A DNA stretch of 24,688 nucleotides from Candidatus Uhrbacteria bacterium (GTDB taxonomy: Bacteria > Patescibacteriota > Patescibacteriia > UBA9934 > GWF2-40-263): NCBI GenBank assembly GCA_018700535.1, contig JABITQ010000051.1:1-24688 (forward strand), given 5' to 3'. Positions 7,456 to 14,494 of this stretch are shown here, piece after piece. The notes below the pieces were generated by a model that was not told the origin of the DNA, ran no database searches, and saw only the letters and a list, made by a program, of their open reading frames with translations. The first letter of the stretch is position 1. Every line of letters starts with the position of its first letter. Made by a program: the position numbers and the translations under genes.

Positions 7456-7461
7456 CTCCTT
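7456..7461 (-). promoter_or_regulatory. SD that decides the start of the 189-aa gene
   Basis: AAGGAG on the minus strand, 5 nt before ATG 7450-7448. A TTGACA at 7504-7499 further upstream may be its -35 box, though no good -10 is visible. Confidence 0.8.
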
Positions 7462-7518
7462 GGTTGAGCAGGGTGAGCTTTGCAAGATTCAAAGCCTTTG
7501 TCAATTTCAAGATCAGAA

Positions 7519-7545
7519 AACCCACCTTGCTTGGCAAGATGGGTT
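7519..7545 (-). terminator. Terminator of the 185-aa P-loop-like gene
   Basis: AACCCA and TGGGTT flank CTTGC and GCAAG, with one C/A mismatch and a 3-nt loop. TTTTCTGATCTTG follows on the minus strand. Confidence 0.8.
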
Positions 7546-7550
7546 AGCGC

Positions 7551-8108
7551 TTACGTAGCTGAGAGCATTCTGTGTGCGATACGCACGACATGCTCGATCA
7601 GATGCTCGGTGTGTCTTTCCTTTAGAGTTGTGTGGCGGGGGTGAAGACTCCAGATGTCAGAGAGATTTTTGTCTCGTAGAATGGTATCAGGTTCTTTGCT
7701 CACTGATTGAACAACAACGACTTCGTCGTAGATATGCATTTCAGTGCGCAGGTCGCATCCCAGCAAGTCTCTGAAGTGTGACGTTCTTTCGTCCAGAGTC
7801 AGATGTGGCGCAATGCTGAATCTGCCGAAGTCTGTCACAACGAGTTTGTGTCCGTTTGCTCTTGCGTGCCAAGCTGTCAGTTTTTCAACGGCCACACATG
7901 TTTCGTACGCGGCGCGAAACGTGTGGAAGAACAACTCTTCGTCTCTGTTTGCCAGCTCTGCGGGTATGTAGTCGATTCCGCGAATGGCGGTTTGTTCTGC
8001 TGCGACAACTTGACCAGGGAACTGCTCGAGCAATTCACGGGCAATTTCACGTTTTGCTGCGGCAGATACGCCAACGAGTCCTAGCATGCGAATTCCGCTC
8101 AATGACAT
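7551..8108 (-). CDS. Degenerate P-loop (AAA_28/NadR-like) protein, 185 aa
   Basis: It shares architecture with its downstream neighbour: an N-terminal strand and loop (LGLVGVSAAAKRE, around residues 9-21), a middle VVTDFGRFS strand where the paralog has ITDR, CDLRTEMHIYDEVVVV, and a C-terminal helix. The Walker A is GVSAAAKR, with neither the second Gly nor a Ser/Thr after Lys, so canonical nucleotide binding is doubtful. The start at 8108 follows GGAGG with a 4-nt gap; an upstream ATG at 8141 has no SD. No named function. Two adjacent copies with different P-loop decay suggest an old tandem duplication and a non-catalytic or altered role. Confidence 0.7.
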   Translation of the reverse strand: MSLSGIRMLGLVGVSAAAKREIARELLEQFPGQVVAAEQTAIRGIDYIPAELANRDEELFFHTFRAAYETCVAVEKLTAWHARANGHKLVVTDFGRFSIAPHLTLDERTSHFRDLLGCDLRTEMHIYDEVVVVQSVSKEPDTILRDKNLSDIWSLHPRHTTLKERHTEHLIEHVVRIAHRMLSAT

Positions 8109-8112
8109 CCTG

Positions 8113-8117
8113 CCTCC
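8113..8117 (-). promoter_or_regulatory. SD that decides the start of the 185-aa gene
   Basis: GGAGG on the minus strand, 4 nt before ATG 8108-8106. It favours this start over the ATG at 8141. Confidence 0.7.
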
Positions 8118-8180
8118 AGGGGTTAACAGGAGTGTGACCATCTCAAAAATAGGGGAGTTTGTAAAATGGTGGGTACGTAA

Positions 8181-8206
8181 AAACCGCCACGAGCACGTGA
8201 CGGTTT
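8181..8206 (-). terminator. Terminator of the PRPP synthetase-like gene
   Basis: AAACCG-C-CACG pairs with CGTG-A-CGGTTT (one C/A mismatch, loop AGCA). On the minus strand it is followed by TTACG after the TTT of the stem. Confidence 0.75.
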
Positions 8207-8212
8207 GAGGGG

Positions 8213-9406
8213 CTATTGAAGCCCGCGTGTGTTTCTGCCTAGGTGGCCGAGACGAATGATATCAGCGAGATCTGGGTTCCAACTGATTGGTGTGAGGAGG
8301 CCTTGTTCGATCACGTAATCAAGCTCGGGGAGTCCATAGAGCTTCTGGCGGTGATTGATCGGAATCGTGTTCATCATGAAGGTTCTATTGATCGGGCAGT
8401 CTGGATCAGTCATGCGTTCAAGTGCATCTTTGCCAAGGATGCCATGAGTGACTGCAGCCCAAACAGTTGTTGCCTTGTACTTTGCTCGAAGCATGGCTCC
8501 CATACCGCAGATACTTCCGAGGGTTCTCGTTTCATCGTCGAATGCAATTACGACAGAATCAGGAACTGCATCTAGGTCGCCCTGAATCGATTCCAGAATG
8601 GTTGTATTTGCATCTATGCGTCGTTTTTGTCCTACAACCCTTGGAATGCTGTAGCCAACCAGTTCTTCTACTTGACTGAGTGGTTCCCAGAAGGATGCCT
8701 CGGCCCCTTTGTCGGGGAGAGCAGCACAGACTCTTTTTCCAGTCTTGAGTGCTTCGGTGATTACATGTGTTGAAAGTCGGCCTGTGAGCAGGATTGGCGT
8801 GATCTTGCCCGACTTATCTACAGCAGGCATTTGAGAGCTGTGCGGGTCGCAGACCCAGAGACGATGCAGCCCCTTTGTCCCTGCGGCATTGTGCAGCTTG
8901 TCGACCATAAACCGGATCAATGCGAATCGGCGATCGATCTCGGGTTTGTCTGAGCGACTCCAGGGAAAATATTGAAGCGCGATTGATATACGCTCAGCTT
9001 TTCGGCCCATGAGCTGATTCAACAGCAGTTCAAGCTGGATGATCATCTTTGGTGTACCAGGACCACTTGCGACCACAACACAATCATGACCGCAGACATG
9101 GATCCCGTTCATATCGATCCATGGCTCAAGTTCATTGTGGAACCCGAACTTTGGATAGGCGATATCGACTTTGATGCGAGGTTTACCCGCCTTGTATCCG
9201 TGTTCCTCGATGCGACGCTTCACATCCCGCGCCTGAGCTTCGAACCCAGGCATTGGAACCAGTGTCAGCTGCCCATGAAGGCTGCGGTAGTACGAATCGT
9301 CAGCACCGCCTGAACCTGTTGCGATCAGGAAGTCGCTTGCGAGTTTTCTCAGTACCCGAAGTCCGAGTGCACGTCTGCCATCTGCGCGAGGTCGAAAGGC
9401 CACCAT
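8213..9406 (-). CDS. Divergent ribose-phosphate pyrophosphokinase-like protein, 397 aa
   Basis: Motifs in PRPP synthetase order: LQYFPWSRSDK (144-154, the adenine-recognition region usually PYxxYxRxDR), CDPHSSQ (186-192, metal-binding His), LPDKG (230-234), AFDDETRTLGSI (278-289, PRPP loop) and AAVTHGIL (307-314). The family makes PRPP from ribose-5-phosphate and ATP for nucleotide and NAD synthesis. It is about 80 residues longer than the usual 315, with most of the extension at the N-terminus. The PRPP loop differs from the common DDxxxTGGT. AAGGAG stands 6 nt before the ATG and a consensus-like promoter precedes it. It is the first gene of the minus-strand block. A phosphoribosyltransferase-fold paralog with another role cannot be excluded. 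Confidence 0.78.
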   Translation of the reverse strand: MVAFRPRADGRRALGLRVLRKLASDFLIATGSGGADDSYYRSLHGQLTLVPMPGFEAQARDVKRRIEEHGYKAGKPRIKVDIAYPKFGFHNELEPWIDMNGIHVCGHDCVVVASGPGTPKMIIQLELLLNQLMGRKAERISIALQYFPWSRSDKPEIDRRFALIRFMVDKLHNAAGTKGLHRLWVCDPHSSQMPAVDKSGKITPILLTGRLSTHVITEALKTGKRVCAALPDKGAEASFWEPLSQVEELVGYSIPRVVGQKRRIDANTTILESIQGDLDAVPDSVVIAFDDETRTLGSICGMGAMLRAKYKATTVWAAVTHGILGKDALERMTDPDCPINRTFMMNTIPINHRQKLYGLPELDYVIEQGLLTPISWNPDLADIIRLGHLGRNTRGLQ

Positions 9407-9445
9407 GTGAGTCTCCTTATGTACGTTGCGAATCTTCGCGCCCCA

Positions 9446-9473
9446 ATCCTATCCATTCACAAGTGTTTGTCAA
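9446..9473 (-). promoter_or_regulatory. Promoter of the PRPP synthetase-like gene
   Basis: Minus strand -35 TTGACA (9473-9468), 16-nt spacer, -10 TAGGAT (9451-9446). The predicted leader is about 33 nt and contains the SD AAGGAG at 9418-9413. Confidence 0.72.
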
Positions 9474-9489
9474 GATTTGGAATTGGTTC

Positions 9490-9498
9490 TGTTATACT
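9490..9498 (+). promoter_or_regulatory. Extended -10 promoter of the msrB operon
   Basis: TGT followed by TATACT (9493-9498) is a TGn-extended -10. No good -35 is found at normal spacing. Predicted start near 9505, about 20 nt before the msrB ATG. It is back-to-back with the divergent promoter at 9446-9473. Confidence 0.6.
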
Positions 9499-9526
9499 AT
9501 TGTCACTACATACGTAATAATTGATC

Positions 9527-9919
9527 ATGCAATCGTTTACAGAAGATCAGTGGAAAGAGAAGCTTAGCCCTAAGCAATACAATGTCTTGCGCAAAAAGGG
9601 GACTGAGCAGGCGTTCACTGGAAAGTACTACAAGTATAAGGAAAGTGGCGTGTACCATTGTGCAGGTTGTGATGCGCCTCTGTTTTCATCCGAAAGCAAG
9701 TTTGATTCCGGTTCTGGTTGGCCGAGTTTTGATCGTATGATCAAGGAAGGTTCATTGAGGTTTGTTGATGATGATTCTGGTGGACTAAAACGCACTGAAA
9801 TTGTTTGTGCAAATTGTAACGGTCACCTTGGGCACCTATTTGAAGATGGCCCTACACAGACTTGCAACAGATTCTGCGTCAACTCAGCTTCACTCGATTT
9901 TAAACATTTATCTAAATAG
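9527..9919 (+). CDS. msrB: Peptide methionine-R-sulfoxide reductase MsrB, 130 aa
   Basis: It reduces methionine-R-sulfoxide in oxidised proteins using a catalytic cysteine. Seen: zinc cysteines C45/C48 (CAGC) and C94/C97 (CANC), GWPSF (64-68), GHLGHLFEDGP (99-109) and the active-site RFCVNSASL with Cys117. C113 lies just before it and could act as a resolving cysteine. The ATG at 9527 is chosen over an upstream TTG. There is no signal peptide, so it is probably cytoplasmic. It leads an operon with VKOR and CcdA: the next ATG follows its TAG after 2 nt. Confidence 0.95.
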   Translation: MQSFTEDQWKEKLSPKQYNVLRKKGTEQAFTGKYYKYKESGVYHCAGCDAPLFSSESKFDSGSGWPSFDRMIKEGSLRFVDDDSGGLKRTEIVCANCNGHLGHLFEDGPTQTCNRFCVNSASLDFKHLSK

Positions 9920-9921
9920 AT

Positions 9922-10908
9922 ATGAACCTCTATATCTACATTGTCTTTGTCGCGTTCGGTGGTTTCATTCTTTCTGTTTATCTCCATCACAAAAAGCGAC
10001 AGAAGAGTGAGCAGTTCATTTGTCCTCTTCGCGGTAAGTGCTCTGAGGTCATCCAAAGTAACTATTCAAAGTTTTTTGGGATCCCCGTTGAGCTACTTGG
10101 AATGGCTTATTACGGATTGATCGCCGTTGGTTACGGTGCGCTTATTGGATTTAATGTGGTGTCTGTTTGGTTGGCTGCGATCTTATTGCTAGCCACAACG
10201 GGTGCGTTTGCGTTTTCTTTGTATCTAACGTTTGTACAAATTGCTGCGCTTAGAAAGTTTTGTACTTGGTGTCTGTTGTCTGCAAGCTTCTCTACAGCCA
10301 TTTTTGTTTTAGCTGTTAGTGGATCGCTCGAGCTCGTGATTCCATTCCTCGACCAGTACCATTCGGTTTTTGTACTCATTCATGTTCTTGCGATGGCTCT
10401 TGGGTTGGGTGCAGCTACGCTCACGGATGTGTTTTTCTTTAAGTTTCTAAAAGACTATCTAATCTCAGAGCAGGAGTCTGCAATCCTTTCAACGATCTCT
10501 GAGTTTATCTGGTTTGCACTTGGCCTTATTTTGATGAGTGGACTCGCTTTGTTTTTACCAGAGGCAAGCACACTCTTAGAGACACCGAAGTTTCTTGCAA
10601 AGATATTGATTGTGGTTGTGATTATTACAAACGGTGCGATATTGAATCTTGTCTTGCAGCCAAAACTAATCAAGATCTCATTTCACAAAAAGCACGACCA
10701 TAAAGATGGTGAGCTTACTCGTGCACGGCGCCTCGCGTTTTTGCTTGGTCCTATCTCGTTTGTCTCTTGGTATACAGCGTTTATCTTGGGGAGTCTCAAG
10801 GATGTTCCGCTTGAACTCACAGAGATTTTAGGAATCTACGCATCATTCTTGGTCCTCGGAATACTTGGGGGTAGGTTTATCGAGTGGCATTATCAAAACA
10901 AAAAATAA
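9922..10908 (+). CDS. VKOR family protein fused to a second membrane domain, 328 aa
   Basis: Residues 1-135 form a vitamin K epoxide reductase (VKOR) domain, a quinone-linked generator of protein disulfides. It has the loop pair C34/C40, the quinone-pocket SNYSKFFGIP (46-55) and the active-site CTWC (C114/C117) in four or five membrane helices. Instead of the common thioredoxin-like partner, it carries a further membrane domain (about 145-325) with five or so helices and a His154 in LIHVLAMALGLG. I do not recognise that domain firmly. The gene follows msrB by 2 nt and precedes ccdA by 5 nt, with no SD at either junction. Confidence 0.88.
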   Translation: MNLYIYIVFVAFGGFILSVYLHHKKRQKSEQFICPLRGKCSEVIQSNYSKFFGIPVELLGMAYYGLIAVGYGALIGFNVVSVWLAAILLLATTGAFAFSLYLTFVQIAALRKFCTWCLLSASFSTAIFVLAVSGSLELVIPFLDQYHSVFVLIHVLAMALGLGAATLTDVFFFKFLKDYLISEQESAILSTISEFIWFALGLILMSGLALFLPEASTLLETPKFLAKILIVVVIITNGAILNLVLQPKLIKISFHKKHDHKDGELTRARRLAFLLGPISFVSWYTAFILGSLKDVPLELTEILGIYASFLVLGILGGRFIEWHYQNKK

Positions 10909-10913
10909 TTACT

Positions 10914-11684
10914 ATGACATCGCTTGATCTAATCCTCCCTGCATTTCTTGCAGGGATTCTAACGTTCTTAGCTCCTTGCACACTTCCGCTTGTTCCTGCA
11001 TACCTCGGCTTTATCAGTGGAGCCTCTGCAAAGGACATGCAAGACCCTGCGTTGCGTCCTCAGATTCGCAGGAAGGTTTTCATGAATGGCGTCTTTTACG
11101 TTCTTGGGTTCTCGATTATTTTTGTCGGACTCGGAATTATTTTTGGTCTCGGTGGAGTTGCACTTGCTCAGTATCAGTCGGTGCTTACAAAGATCGGTGG
11201 GGCGTTTATTGTTTTCTTTGGTCTGTACATGATGCATGCGTTTGATCGCATTCCGTTTTTGCGCGGACTCTCTGGGGAGAAGAAGTTTCACTTTGCCAGC
11301 AAGCTTAAGCCAGGTTCTCCTGCAAGTTCGTTTATTTTTGGTGCGACGTTTGCGTTTGGATGGACGCCATGTGTTGGACCTATCCTTGGATCAATTCTAT
11401 TGCTCGCGACTTCAACTTCAACAATCGCGAGTGGTGCGCTCTTGCTGAGCGTGTTCTCGCTTGGGCTCGCAATTCCGTTCTTACTTCTTGCGCTCGCTGT
11501 TGGTCATGTCTCAAATACCGTAAAGACTCTTTCAAAGGTTTTTCCTTATGTCTCGTTTATTGGCGGATTGTTCCTATTATTCTTGGGTGTGTTGCTGCTT
11601 ACGGATTCGATCGGAATTTGGCTCGGTTGGACGTATCAGGCTTTCAGCATCTTTGAATACGAACGAATCCTTGATTTTCTTTAG
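10914..11684 (+). CDS. ccdA: CcdA/DsbD-type transmembrane thiol-disulfide carrier, 256 aa
   Basis: A polytopic protein of about six or seven helices with the two family cysteines in LAPCTLP (C22) and TPCVGP (C153). These pass reducing equivalents from cytoplasmic thioredoxin to extracytoplasmic thiol proteins. The ATG at 10914 gives the typical N-terminus; an upstream in-frame start would overlap VKOR. Having an oxidising VKOR and a reducing CcdA in one operon provides both arms of extracytoplasmic disulfide control. The TlpA-like lipoprotein at 22296 is a candidate recipient (inference). Confidence 0.92.
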   Translation: MTSLDLILPAFLAGILTFLAPCTLPLVPAYLGFISGASAKDMQDPALRPQIRRKVFMNGVFYVLGFSIIFVGLGIIFGLGGVALAQYQSVLTKIGGAFIVFFGLYMMHAFDRIPFLRGLSGEKKFHFASKLKPGSPASSFIFGATFAFGWTPCVGPILGSILLLATSTSTIASGALLLSVFSLGLAIPFLLLALAVGHVSNTVKTLSKVFPYVSFIGGLFLLFLGVLLLTDSIGIWLGWTYQAFSIFEYERILDFL

Positions 11685-11750
11685 GAAATATTGATCTTGG
11701 CAACCTGTTGAAAAGTGAGCTCGATATCGGTGGTCGACTAAAAGATGCTG

Positions 11751-11759
11751 TGATATACT
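11751..11759 (+). promoter_or_regulatory. Extended -10 promoter, probably giving a leaderless mRNA
   Basis: TGA followed by TATACT (11754-11759). Only 10 nt separate the -10 from the lipoprotein ATG at 11770, so transcription should start about 3 nt before it. Confidence 0.65.
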
Positions 11760-11769
11760 CGGCTACGTT

Positions 11770-12342
11770 ATGAAGAAACGAATTGGATTATTGCTGCTCC
11801 CGCTAGTATTACTAGGTATTGGATGCGCATCAGACGACATTGCAAATAGCACAACAGAGACTATTGTTCTCGATCGCGACGCAATCTTATTGCAGGCAAA
11901 GGAGAATGGTTTGATCATGGATGATGCTGAGATTGGTGGAATGACTGATCACGGAGTCGACTCTGCGCCTACAAGCGCATGGGTAAATCCTGACCAAGAT
12001 GTGAAGGGTTGGTCGTCTGCAGCGCTTGCAGACGTTACTGCGGGACAAAGCTTTGGTCTTGCTTACTCCTCATATGAAAATGGTAAGTACACGCTGATTG
12101 CAAAGATGGGTAATCTGCCACTGCCTGGAGAAGGATACTTTTATGAAGGTTGGATCGTACGGCGGGGTAATGAGATGAGTGTTGTAAGTACCGGAGTCGT
12201 TTCGTTGAAAGCAGATCAATACGTGAACACATTTAGTGTCTACCAAGATTTATCTGACCACGACTTCTACGTGCTAACACTCGAGCCTGACGATGGAGAC
12301 CCGGCACCAGCTGAACATATCCTGGAAGGAATTCTCAAATAA
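11770..12342 (+). CDS. Lipoprotein with an RskA-like (anti-sigma-K C-terminal) domain, 190 aa
   Basis: A lipoprotein signal (KKR, hydrophobic core, GIGC with Cys19) predicts a membrane-anchored outer-face protein. The C-terminal half (about 85-190) resembles the extracytoplasmic domain of anti-sigma-K factors: LPLPGEGYFYEGWIV, a polar strand, and the ending FYVLTLEPDDGDPAP. No cytoplasmic anti-sigma part and no sigma factor gene lie next to it, so an anti-sigma role is unlikely and the domain is probably used as a stand-alone module. It has its own promoter and ends at a bidirectional terminator. Confidence 0.72.
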   Translation: MKKRIGLLLLPLVLLGIGCASDDIANSTTETIVLDRDAILLQAKENGLIMDDAEIGGMTDHGVDSAPTSAWVNPDQDVKGWSSAALADVTAGQSFGLAYSSYENGKYTLIAKMGNLPLPGEGYFYEGWIVRRGNEMSVVSTGVVSLKADQYVNTFSVYQDLSDHDFYVLTLEPDDGDPAPAEHILEGILK

Positions 12343-12345
12343 AAA

Positions 12346-12370
12346 AACACGACCCGTTATGGGTCGTGTT
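12346..12370. terminator. Bidirectional terminator
   Basis: AACACGACCC (12346-12355) pairs perfectly with GGGTCGTGTT (12361-12370) around a 5-nt loop. An A-run precedes it and a T-rich stretch follows. It lies between two convergent lipoprotein genes. Confidence 0.88.
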
Positions 12371-12376
12371 TAGTTT

Positions 12377-13306
12377 CTACTTATCTTCTGGAATTGTTGT
12401 TGTGTAAACCATCAAGTATCGATCGCCGATTTGAATGACTGATGAGTCGCCGACTTTTCGACCGTCGTCTAGTGGTCCAATGCGGACATCTTCGTCTACT
12501 GTCCAGTTGTAGCTGTCTGTGGTGTGACGTGAGCGCACTTCTCCGGTTTCGGGTGAGAACATGAGCATGTGGAAGTTTCCGTCGAGCATGTAGCCGTTTG
12601 ATGGGATGTGTAGGTTGCCTTCAAATGGGAATGAAGTCTGTTCTGTGATTTCCCAGTAGATTCCATCGGCGCTGATGAGGTGCCAGATGTCGTCTATTTT
12701 TGCATCAGCTTGTGCGTACATGTGCCACTGATCGTCTAAGAAATATGTTGTTGAGTCGAGGATCCATGTGTCTGTTGGGAAAACTGTGGCTGCTTTGTAG
12801 GTGAAGTTAATCCCATCGTTGCTTTCTGCATAATGGATTCCTGTGTGGCTTCCGTTTCCGGCTGTGAAGTACATGCGGAAGGTTCCGTCATCCAAGATAA
12901 CGATATCAATATCATCTGGAGGTTCAAGGGCTGGTTGCTCTGCGATCTCAATGTATTTAAAGTTCCATGTTTGGCCACTGTCTTCCGAGATTGCCACAGC
13001 AGATTTGTTGATCTTGTTTCCGACGAGCCAACCTGAGTAGTAGAGATAGATCAATCCGTCTTTTTCAATAAGATCAGGTGCGCCTGCTTGATCAGTAATC
13101 CATGAGTCGTTTGGAATAAATGTCACGCCATCATATGAGATTGCGGTCATGAGTTGGTTGCGTAGTGGTTCTGGGTTTGGTTCATCTGCATCTACGGTTC
13201 CAGAGGAAGCTCCTTTTGTAGGATTAAAATCAGATGTGAGTGATGAGGATCCGCATCCAGTAAGAACAAAACTGAGGATAAGCACGATTGGTAAAAGTTG
13301 GTTCAT
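12377..13306 (-). CDS. Beta-propeller (GH43/32-like fold) lipoprotein, 309 aa
   Basis: A clean lipobox LTGC with Cys18 follows a hydrophobic signal. The mature part is built of repeated strands of the type APDLIEKDGLIYLYYSG, DDGTFRMYFTAG and DSTTYFLDDQWHMYAQ, typical of five-bladed propeller glycosidase-like proteins, which bind or cleave glycans. Acidic residues occur in the expected blade starts, but I cannot assign a catalytic triad, so it could be a binding protein. No SD is seen: the -10-like TATTTT lies 7 nt before the ATG. It diverges from the antiporter operon across a shared promoter region. Confidence 0.75.
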   Translation of the reverse strand: MNQLLPIVLILSFVLTGCGSSSLTSDFNPTKGASSGTVDADEPNPEPLRNQLMTAISYDGVTFIPNDSWITDQAGAPDLIEKDGLIYLYYSGWLVGNKINKSAVAISEDSGQTWNFKYIEIAEQPALEPPDDIDIVILDDGTFRMYFTAGNGSHTGIHYAESNDGINFTYKAATVFPTDTWILDSTTYFLDDQWHMYAQADAKIDDIWHLISADGIYWEITEQTSFPFEGNLHIPSNGYMLDGNFHMLMFSPETGEVRSRHTTDSYNWTVDEDVRIGPLDDGRKVGDSSVIQIGDRYLMVYTTTIPEDK

Positions 13307-13319
13307 AGAAGTAAAATAC
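13288..13319. promoter_or_regulatory. Overlapping divergent promoters
   Basis: Plus strand: TTGGTA (13288-13293), 18 nt, TAAAAT (13312-13317) toward the antiporter. Minus strand: TATTTT (13319-13314), 7 nt before the lipoprotein ATG at 13306. Both -10 boxes use nearly the same bases. Confidence 0.45.
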
Positions 13320-13339
13320 TGTTAGTAATTCGATTCGAC

Positions 13340-14494
13340 ATGGAAAGCACTCTTTTAGTACTTCTCTTAATTTTGTCCGTCGGCCTTATTGTACCAGAGC
13401 TTTTCCGAAAGCTCAGGCTGCCGTTTATCACCTCCCTTATTTTAGTGGGAGCTGCTTTGGGTCCTAATGGTGTTGATATTGTTCAGACTAACGAGACAGT
13501 AGCATTTTTTAGCTTTCTTGGCCTAACCTTCCTGATGTTTATGTCAGGCCTTGAGACGCGCGTGGAGCACATCAAGCAATCCATTTCAAAAGTGTTTATC
13601 CTCGCAACTATTAATGGGGGAGTACCTGCATTGGTGGGTTTTGCAATCGCGCGTGGATTTGGTTATGACATGATGGCGTCGTTGATGGTCGCAATCATCT
13701 TCATCTCTTCATCGATTGCGATTATTATCCCATCGTTAAAAGAGGCAAAGTTGTTTCGCAAAGATGATGGGCAATTAATTGTCTCTGCTGTAGTGCTGGA
13801 GGATGTGATGAGTTTGATGCTGCTTGGGATCTTGCTGCAGAGTGTTGATCCGATCACAGATCTTCCGCTCCCGATCTATTTCGTTGTTCTGATACTTTCG
13901 GTGGTTGCGCTTAAGGTTATTTTACCAAAGCTCAACAAGCTGATTTTTACCAAGGGAGTATTTAAGCATAAGGAGCACGAGGACCAGCTGCGTTTTGTGA
14001 TTGTTGTCCTGATGGCGGTGTTGCTCTACTTTTCCGCGATTGGTGTTCATCCAATTGTTGCTGCGTTTTTGTTGGGGCTTGTGCTCTCCGGAACTGTTTC
14101 TTCCAAAAAGATTTTTACACAACTACACACGATCGGATACGGCCTTTTTGTTCCAGTGTTCTTTTTCATGATTGGAACGCAAATTGACCTTACTGTTTTT
14201 GCGGGTACTGGAAACAGCTTAACGTTTCTGTTTACAATTCTATTAGTCTCAGTGTTAACAAAGTTTGCGAGTGGCTATGTCGCTGGAAGGTTGGTGAATA
14301 TTTCAAAAGAGCATTCGGCGATGTTTGGTGTTGCTTCAAGTATTCAACTTACAACCTCGTTGGCTGCAACTCAGGCTGCGTTTAGCCTAGGGATTATCGA
14401 TACACCTCTGTTAACATCAATGGTTGTCCTTTCTATCGTTACAACAGTATTCGCACCAATCGTACTAAGGTTACTTGGACACAACGCCGTATGA
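13340..14494 (+). CDS. CPA2-family cation/proton antiporter, 384 aa
   Basis: A KefB/NapA-like sodium (or potassium)/proton exchanger with about 11-12 hydrophobic segments. Typical segments are RLPFITSLILVGAALGPNG (26-44), FLMFMSGLE (64-72), ISSSIAIIIPSL (122-133) and VVLEDVMSL (141-149), whose acidic pair is E144-D145 at the ion site. No C-terminal TrkA-N or other regulatory domain is present, so it is the bare transport module. The ATG at 13340 gives the normal N-terminus. Its TGA overlaps the start of the following glycosidase gene (ATGATG), indicating coupled translation. Confidence 0.92.
   Translation: MESTLLVLLLILSVGLIVPELFRKLRLPFITSLILVGAALGPNGVDIVQTNETVAFFSFLGLTFLMFMSGLETRVEHIKQSISKVFILATINGGVPALVGFAIARGFGYDMMASLMVAIIFISSSIAIIIPSLKEAKLFRKDDGQLIVSAVVLEDVMSLMLLGILLQSVDPITDLPLPIYFVVLILSVVALKVILPKLNKLIFTKGVFKHKEHEDQLRFVIVVLMAVLLYFSAIGVHPIVAAFLLGLVLSGTVSSKKIFTQLHTIGYGLFVPVFFFMIGTQIDLTVFAGTGNSLTFLFTILLVSVLTKFASGYVAGRLVNISKEHSAMFGVASSIQLTTSLAATQAAFSLGIIDTPLLTSMVVLSIVTTVFAPIVLRLLGHNAV

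Noticed and set aside
7451..7537. Longer N-terminus for the 189-aa P-loop-like protein
   Set aside because: It would start within the neighbour's terminator and bypass a good AAGGAG placed 5 nt before the internal ATG.
7803..8137. Several open frames on the plus strand over the P-loop paralog
   Set aside because: They are shadows of the minus-strand gene, mutually overlapping, and Cys/Arg-rich without pattern.
11770..12342. Complete anti-sigma factor
   Set aside because: Only the RskA-like outer domain is present, on a lipoprotein; there is no cytoplasmic anti-sigma domain and no sigma factor gene beside it.
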